Shown here: positions 5,617 through 10,168 of the stretch, piece after piece
Numbering within the stretch: the first letter of the stretch is position 1
How the letters are laid out: each line of letters starts with the position of its first letter
Translations under genes and position numbers: made by a program
The notes under the pieces: generated by a model
Seen by the model: only the letters and a program-made list of their open reading frames with translations
Databases searched by the model: none
Told to the model about the DNA's origin: nothing
Source: Euperipatoides rowelli
Lineage: Eukaryota; Onychophora; Udeonychophora; Euonychophora; Peripatopsidae
Direction: 5' to 3' (one strand)
Length of the DNA: 10,168 bases
Assembly: GCA_003024985.2 (NCBI GenBank)
Contig: PXIH01S0013373.1

Positions 5617-5966
5617 CAGGGCTTGATGCTTATCATGGCAATGGTGGCAAATGCCATCATACAGTATCTTTAAAAATGCCACCCAAGATGCACAAGCAGT
5701 GGCAAATATTTGCCATCCATTTTTTTATGGTCACAAGTTTAAACCACCTAATTAGCAAGTGACATTTAACCATATTCCCCTTGTTTTCCCATAAATAGTA
5801 ATAAAATATTTAAAAACACGTTTAGAATATTCACGCAATTTTAGTATTATATATCTCATGTTTTAATACAAGTATGGTAGTTAAATATAAATCTTTGCGA
5901 ACAATCAAAAGAGTTGCCACTCATTCCTGGAAGTTGCCACCCATAGGCCTTTTAGGGAGGCAACTT
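5617..5966. repeat. TGGCAA/TTGCCA-rich palindromic region, possible DNA transposon end
   Basis: It opens with CAGGGCTTGATGCTTATC at 5617, similar in form to hAT ends. It then has TGGCAATGGTGGCAAATGCC near 5639, and a perfect 16-base palindrome TGGCAAATATTTGCCA at 5700-5715. At the other side, GTTGCCAC occurs at 5913 and 5933, followed by a strong hairpin at 5931-5966. The motifs run as TGGCAA on the left and TTGCCA on the right, giving overall inverted symmetry. The left 8 bases before 5617 are TTATATTG; I find no matching copy at a right end, so boundaries and class are unproven. Confidence 0.4.
5931..5966. repeat. Hairpin with 12-bp stem
   Basis: AAGTTGCCACCC at 5931-5942 pairs with GGGAGGCAACTT at 5955-5966 with a single mismatch, around the loop ATAGGCCTTTTA. 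It is among the strongest short foldbacks in the window. No T-run follows and no RNA family is recognised; it is more likely part of a transposon end than a terminator. Confidence 0.55.
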
Positions 5967-7861
5967 GTTACCGCCCATTAAAAAAATGAATGTCGAATCG
6001 TGTATTGTATAATTGTAAATTGTAATAACTGCAGCTTCAATGCATTGCTAATTTGCTACATTTATACGTGTGCTGTGTAGTAATGTCTTAACGTGTACTT
6101 TTGAGATTTTCATTGGAGAAGAATATATTATTGTTATGTCCTTAAAGACTAAGAAAATCAACTAGTGGGTTCAAAACTTAAAAAACAAGAATAGGCTACC
6201 ATTTAATAATCCAGAGAAATGGGGATAATTTACAAACTAACTGGGAAAACGTTCTAAATATATTGTAGGCCTAATTATTAATTATACAAAACTCTGGAGC
6301 ATTTTACTCAAACTCAAATCTACTGTAGTTATCTATTTAAAAATGTATTTAAAAGACACTACAATAATAAAGTAACTTTTGGTCAGTTAATTTCAAATGA
6401 AAAGTTAATTTTACCAAGATTATTATTAAATTTAAAAATACTATAAAATGGATAAAATGTTTTCATTTCACTATTATCGTACCGTATTTCAAACATCTTT
6501 AGGAATGAAAAAAACTAATAGAAAATTTTAACTAAAAAAATGATATAGCCTACTTTATATAAAAACAAAAATAAATTTACAAATAAAATAATCCGAGTCA
6601 TTTTCTGACATAAAGAAGGCTCGGCTATGTTATTAGTAGACATAAAAGAAAGTTTCTGTACTACCGCCATGATGCATGTAGCAACTTTCTGGTTCCGGAT
6701 CAATAGGAAGTAGACGTGTTATAGGGATAGGATATTGATCATCACATTAGTATAGAACATCATTCTTGATTAGTCGCAAGACCTATTTGCCCGGGATGAC
6801 ATCATATTAGGGCACATTGTGGTCCGAAAACTTACTTGAAGTCATAGGAAAGCAATCCCAAACAAAAGTCATACAAATTGCCAAAGTCAATCAGGAAATT
6901 GACACTATTATTTTGATTGATGCTTGACTACTGGGTGCTGCTGCATATTTGCACTGGAAGTAGTCAGAAATTTCCAAACATTTATGACAAATAAAATTTG
7001 GGGGCTGGCATACTAAAGGGCTCAGAGATTCCTTAAAAGGCCAACAGACCAAAATAAATTATGTACAGAGTACCCAAGCTAATTCAAGTAGGTCCAACAA
7101 TTGCCAAAGAAGTTACAGCCATTTCCAAATTTGATAAAAATATTAAAATAAAAATGAGGTAGTCCGAGTCAAACCAATGTTTAACAAACATATTTTCAAA
7201 GGATATCAAGCATGCCAAATATTCTAGTCAATTTCCTAAAATTCCGAGCAGACATTTTAGGCACTATCTGATTGACTAAAAAATATTTTACGCAAAAAAA
7301 TTGAAGACCACATCCTAACTGCTCTACACATTTGCAGTTTGAAAAAAAATTATTGAAGAGGAGGTATGAAGTCGTTCATGACTAGAATGCCTCACTTCAC
7401 CAACAAAAATGAAGTGGAACCGAGTACAACAAAATTTAACAAAGAAGCTAGTAAGTTACGTAGATTTCTGAGGCGATTTGAGTTCAACAGCCCTAATACT
7501 GAATCGATAAGATGAGTAAGTACAGAGAAAAACATCATTTCCAGTTCTAAAAGCTAACAAATTTACAGTACAACTCATTTTGGTTATAAATACAGTATAT
7601 GCCATATTTTTTTCCAAAGAGAAATATCAATTTGTTCACTTTCACAAGTGACATTATTTCCGGAACTGCTGATCCGATTGACTTAGGATTTTGACTATTG
7701 GATTGAGATTGCCATTGGCAATATATGTAGGCATTAAATTTTGTTTTTTTTCTATTCCACTTTGTTTTTCTTAGAGTGACTCTTTGGGGCCACATTTCCA
7801 GTTCTTAATGACTTTTACATCTTCAATGATAGGGTATTTGAAATGCACATAAAATAAATTA
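5967..7861. other. Long AT-rich stretch, no supportable gene
   Basis: No repeat array, terminal repeats or convincing protein similarity is visible in this 1.9 kb. Three weak coding hints exist. A minus-strand ATG at 6670 in a good context opens 51 codons beginning MAVVQKLSFMSTNNIAE. A + strand ATG at 7366 opens 49 codons (MKSFMTRMPHFTNKNEVE onward) ending at 7515 next to a GTAAGTA donor match. A minus-strand frame of 82 codons lies at 7795-7547. None matches a family I know, and frames this short arise by chance. This could be host intergenic or intronic DNA. Confidence 0.4.
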
Positions 7862-7869
7862 ACTGGGAC
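7862..7869. repeat. Left 8-bp target site duplication of the 1,080-bp hAT-like element
   Basis: ACTGGGAC lies directly before the element and is repeated exactly at 8950-8957 directly after it. An 8-bp duplication is the hallmark of the hAT superfamily. Confidence 0.75.
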
Positions 7870-8226
7870 AAGGGATAAAACGAATATTCGGTTAGTATTT
7901 GGCTTAGTTTCATAGTACTGTATTCAGTATTTGGCAGTTTTATGATCTGTATTCGGCCAAATATTAGTCATCTCCCTGAATATATTAAACAAGTTGGGAA
8001 GGGAGTTTTTCCTTAAATAAATGTTAGAAAATAAGGTGAGGTCCTGTAGTATTTTAGAAAATCAAATTTCATTAGCATCTTTTTATGGATGCACCGGCAG
8101 GGAAGCACGCTAGCATTTTACGGGATTCAGGGAAAGTAAGGTTTGTTATTATACAGTTTAAAAAAAGAGAAAAATAATCTGAATTATTATATTGTGCCCT
8201 GAAATTTACAAATTCATTACAAAACT

Positions 8227-8234
8227 GTCAAGAC
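8227..8234. repeat. Left 8-bp target site duplication of the nested element
   Basis: GTCAAGAC directly precedes the inner element and is repeated exactly at 8609-8616 directly after it. Confidence 0.8.
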
Positions 8235-8608
8235 CAGGCCTCGATAAATCCACTCGCCTACTAGCCTGTGGCTAGTTGAAATATTTCCCTGGCTAGTGGA
8301 AAATTTACATCCAAAATAACAACTTGCCTTTTCTTGAAACCAACTATTAACTTATGCTATTATTTTTATAATTAACTTAGATGGAAGGCAGAATTAATTT
8401 ATAATTTATTCAGAATCATTTATTCAAACCTTCATAAGTAGGCCTAATGACAAATTTGCCATTAGATTACACAAAAATGATCATTATAGTGTCAAAAAAA
8501 TGCTCCCCTTTCCCACTGTTTTTGTCATTGGACCCCTGGTCGTCATTCTCTCTGGCTAGTAGAACATTTAGCTGGCTGGTAGCAATTATCTGGATTTGTC
8601 TACCCCTG
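8235..8608. mobile_element. Nested hAT-like miniature transposon (MITE), 374 bp
   Basis: The left end is CAGGCCTCGATAAATCCA (8235-8252). The right end, on the minus strand from 8608, is CAGGGGTAGACAAATCCA; 14 of 18 bases match. Perfect 8-bp duplications GTCAAGAC flank it. CAGGNNTNGA ends plus an 8-bp duplication are characteristic of hAT elements. Just inside both ends are GGCTAG-rich segments (CTAGCCTGTGGCTAGTTG near 8261; CTCTGGCTAGTAGAAC near 8550), likely subterminal repeats. There is no transposase frame. Its position inside 7870-8949 makes it the later insertion. Different ends and duplications show that the two elements are separate families. Confidence 0.8.
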
Positions 8609-8616
8609 GTCAAGAC
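8609..8616. repeat. Right 8-bp target site duplication of the nested element
   Basis: GTCAAGAC, identical to 8227-8234, begins right after the CCTG end of the inner element. Confidence 0.8.
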
Positions 8617-8949
8617 TCTTTTTTTTTATTATTATTATCTTCAACTAATTATTTTGACTATAATAATCTATTCACTAATATTATTTTAAGAGAACTTCTA
8701 AGCAGCAGCGTCACACTTGTTCATTCTTGATTGCTTCAAGAATATGGCCTTCTTATGGTGTGGGGAGAAAGAAAAATTTTCTCTCCCCTATGGCATTGCT
8801 TAAAATCGAACATCTTTAAAGGTTGTCATTAGTTTGTTTTGACTAATAAAATAAATAGGCTAGATATTCGGTCGAATATTTGGTATTTGACCTTTGTTAA
8901 TGGCCTAATATTCGGTATTCGGTCAAAATGAATATTCCTTTCATCCCTA

Positions 8950-8957
8950 ACTGGGAC
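8950..8957. repeat. Right 8-bp target site duplication of the 1,080-bp element
   Basis: ACTGGGAC, identical to 7862-7869, begins right after ATCCCTA, the outer end of the element. Confidence 0.75.
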
Positions 8958-9227
8958 TGCAGAATAAAATACAAACAATAAATTCAAAGCGAAAACTATT
9001 TGAATGATTATATTACTGAAAATTACTACATGTGGCGCTGTGCACAGGGATGCCAACAAAACCTTTGTGGACTTAAGATATTATATTAAGGATGCTTCTA
9101 CTGATATAGGCTGGGACAAGAACAAATTAACATTTTACAAAGTAACCCTGATTTTGGATCAAAGATGCAGTTAATGATTTCCAACTGGTTTTTTTTTCTT
9201 TTTCTGGATATACTGTACTATATACCG

Positions 9228-9620
9228 TAAAATGTTGTGGAAGGGCACATCACCAAATAAGAGTACCACCCCTATTTTTCGGCCAAAATTAGGTAACGTA
9301 TGCCTCACCAAACAAGAGCGCCATTACCACACAAACTTTATAACTCTGAATGAAATTCAAGGTGTGCCATGCATCTGTGCCCCTCCCCAAAGTTTTTAAC
9401 CTCATCTAAAGTTTAGGATAGTGTTAAAATGTAACAAAATAAGAGCACCTTTTTTTGAAAAATGTGCAGTTTTTTAAAGAATTCTGATTTTAACCAAACA
9501 AGTGCGACTAGGCAGTTTGCAGTGCATTGTGGTAAATCTAAAGTTGACAAGTATGGCACTGAATAAGGGTTCCACCCCCTTTCCCCCAAAACAAATGATA
9601 AGTGTGTATACGTATTAGAT
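9228..9620. repeat. Degenerate tandem repeat, unit about 62 bp
   Basis: The motif ACCAAACAAGAGCGCCA recurs in decayed forms starting at 9252, 9307, 9433, 9493 and 9558. Gaps are 55, 126, 60 and 65, that is multiples of roughly 62. Between motifs are C-rich words such as CACCCCTATTTTT and CACCCCCTTTCCCCC. The array is preceded by ATATACCGTAAAATG near 9220. An ATACCGTA-type end followed by repeated ATAAGAGCGCC words recalls a class of MITE-like repeats common in invertebrate genomes; this is recollection of pattern, not a database match. No coding capacity. Confidence 0.5.
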
Positions 9621-10168
9621 CAGCATTCTACAGTACTGTTTTTGGAAGAACATATTATTTAGAACAGATTGCCTTGAGGCTGCAGAGATTGCTGTAACAA
9701 TTATAGTAAAATTTCTCTAAACCCAATATTTGGGAAGACATGCCCAGTCAGATTAGAAATATATTCCGATTTGAGAATTGAAAAAAAAAACTTTATAAGT
9801 TATAGTCTAATTATTTTTTTTTAGTTAATTTTCTGAATTTTTTAGTAAACTTTCTAACTTAAAAAAAAAATTCAGTATTTTAATAAAAATTTAACAAAAA
9901 TTTACAGTATTTTAGAAGGACCTAGGATTGTACCAGAGGAAATTTAAGTGCTGTATAAAAAAAGGGGGAGGGGGAGGATTGCAATAAAAAGAATGATATA
10001 ATTTGATTACAGCAGTGTTAGAAAATTAGTCTGCCCGGCAGTCCGGGGCTGTTAAATTTTACTGGAGGGCAAGTATCTTTTAGCTAATTCAAGCCCAGCA
10101 GGGCTACCTAATTATTTCTAAAATTACACCACATATTCCCATATTTTAACTTATTTATGTTTAAATAA
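9621..10168. other. AT-rich tail with two small GC-rich hairpins; no gene
   Basis: This stretch is A/T runs with a purine block GGGGGAGGGGGAGG near 9964. Near the end two compact inverted repeats stand out: CCCGG with CCGGG (10034-10038 and 10043-10047) and AGCCC with GGGCT (10092-10096 and 10101-10105). The segment 10030-10110 resembles a transposon end in composition (TTCAAGCCCAGCAGGGCT) but runs towards the window edge, so no boundary can be set. Confidence 0.4.

Larger units (their letters stand above)
7870..8949. mobile_element. Non-autonomous hAT-like DNA transposon, 1,080 bp
   Basis: The ends are terminal inverted repeats: AAGGGATAAAACGAATATTC at 7870-7889 and, on the minus strand from 8949, TAGGGATGAAAGGAATATTC; 17 of 20 bases match. 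Perfect 8-bp duplications ACTGGGAC flank both ends. Subterminal sequence is rich in ATATTCGG and TATTTGGC words in both orientations (7881-7966 and 8864-8930), as expected for transposase-binding sites in hAT elements. No transposase similarity is visible inside. It is interrupted by a 374-bp element at 8235-8608, so its length before that insertion was about 698 bp (1,080 minus 374 minus one 8-bp duplication). It depended on a transposase made elsewhere. Superfamily rests on duplication length and end form, not on a protein match. Confidence 0.75.

Noticed and set aside
7547-7795. Minus-strand open frame of 82 codons
   Set aside because: No recognisable motif, a biased composition from A-rich DNA, and no start context or neighbouring exon signals.
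8085-8177. + strand frame of 30 codons beginning MDAPAGKHASILRDSGK inside the outer hAT-like element
   Set aside because: It is too short, has no family match, and lies inside a non-autonomous transposon. A captured host exon is imaginable but unsupported.
8447-8689. + strand open frame of 80 codons, rich in F, L, I and Y
   Set aside because: It crosses the right boundary of the nested MITE; the hydrophobic composition comes from T-rich DNA.
8829-9059. Minus-strand open frame of 76 codons
   Set aside because: It runs across the right end and target duplication of the hAT-like element, so it cannot be one ancestral gene.
9961-9980. G-quadruplex candidate in GGGGGAGGGGGAGG
   Set aside because: Only two long G runs and one short one are present, so four runs of three Gs are not available within one strand segment.

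Overview
The window is eukaryotic, most likely from an invertebrate animal. It is AT-rich (often well above 60% A+T by eye), has no dense coding, and carries animal-type transposon families: a Ty3/gypsy LTR retrotransposon primed by tRNA-Ser and two hAT-type non-autonomous DNA transposons with 8-bp target duplications. It also holds several minisatellites. I see no intact host gene, no RNA gene, no operon and no CRISPR. I cannot name the species.

Positions 1-4133 are a composite built around an inverted pair. A TATA-containing sequence at about 88-191 (+) reappears reverse-complemented at 4027-4133. The left arm leads into a decayed reading frame with a decapeptide repeat (235-612). At 787-990 a gypsy LTR begins on the + strand, followed by a tRNA-Ser primer-binding site (993-1001) and the start of a broken gag (1050-1328). 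Gag then runs directly into an LTR fragment in the opposite orientation (1420 down to 1323). That fragment belongs to a minus-strand copy whose polypurine tract (1421-1440) and broken pol (1466-3423; integrase, RNase H and the end of reverse transcriptase) follow. The protease and the catalytic reverse transcriptase core are absent. Positions 3424-4026 hold short repeats and no gene.

Positions 4207-5140 are a repeat-built block. It carries many copies of motifs known from animal housekeeping promoters: YY1-like CCGCCATTTT, a perfect NRF1-like palindrome, ETS-like ACCGGAAGT in both orientations, a USF-like E-box and a ZNF143-like site. A 44-50 bp tandem repeat (5151-5330) and a possible transposase scrap (5356-5451, minus) follow. 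Positions 5617-5966 are rich in TTGCCA/TGGCAA palindromes and may be a DNA transposon end.

Positions 5967-7861 show nothing I can defend as a gene; a few short open frames are noted as weak exon candidates. At 7870-8949 lies a 1,080-bp hAT-like element flanked by perfect 8-bp duplications. It contains a second, 374-bp hAT-like element (8235-8608), also with perfect 8-bp duplications. Positions 9240-9580 are a degenerate repeat of about 62 bp. The last 550 bp are AT-rich with two small GC-rich hairpins.

The parts do not work together as one system. The window reads as layered transposon remains, and the two features most worth following are the promoter-motif repeat block and the fold-back arrangement of the gypsy and its flanking inverted pair.
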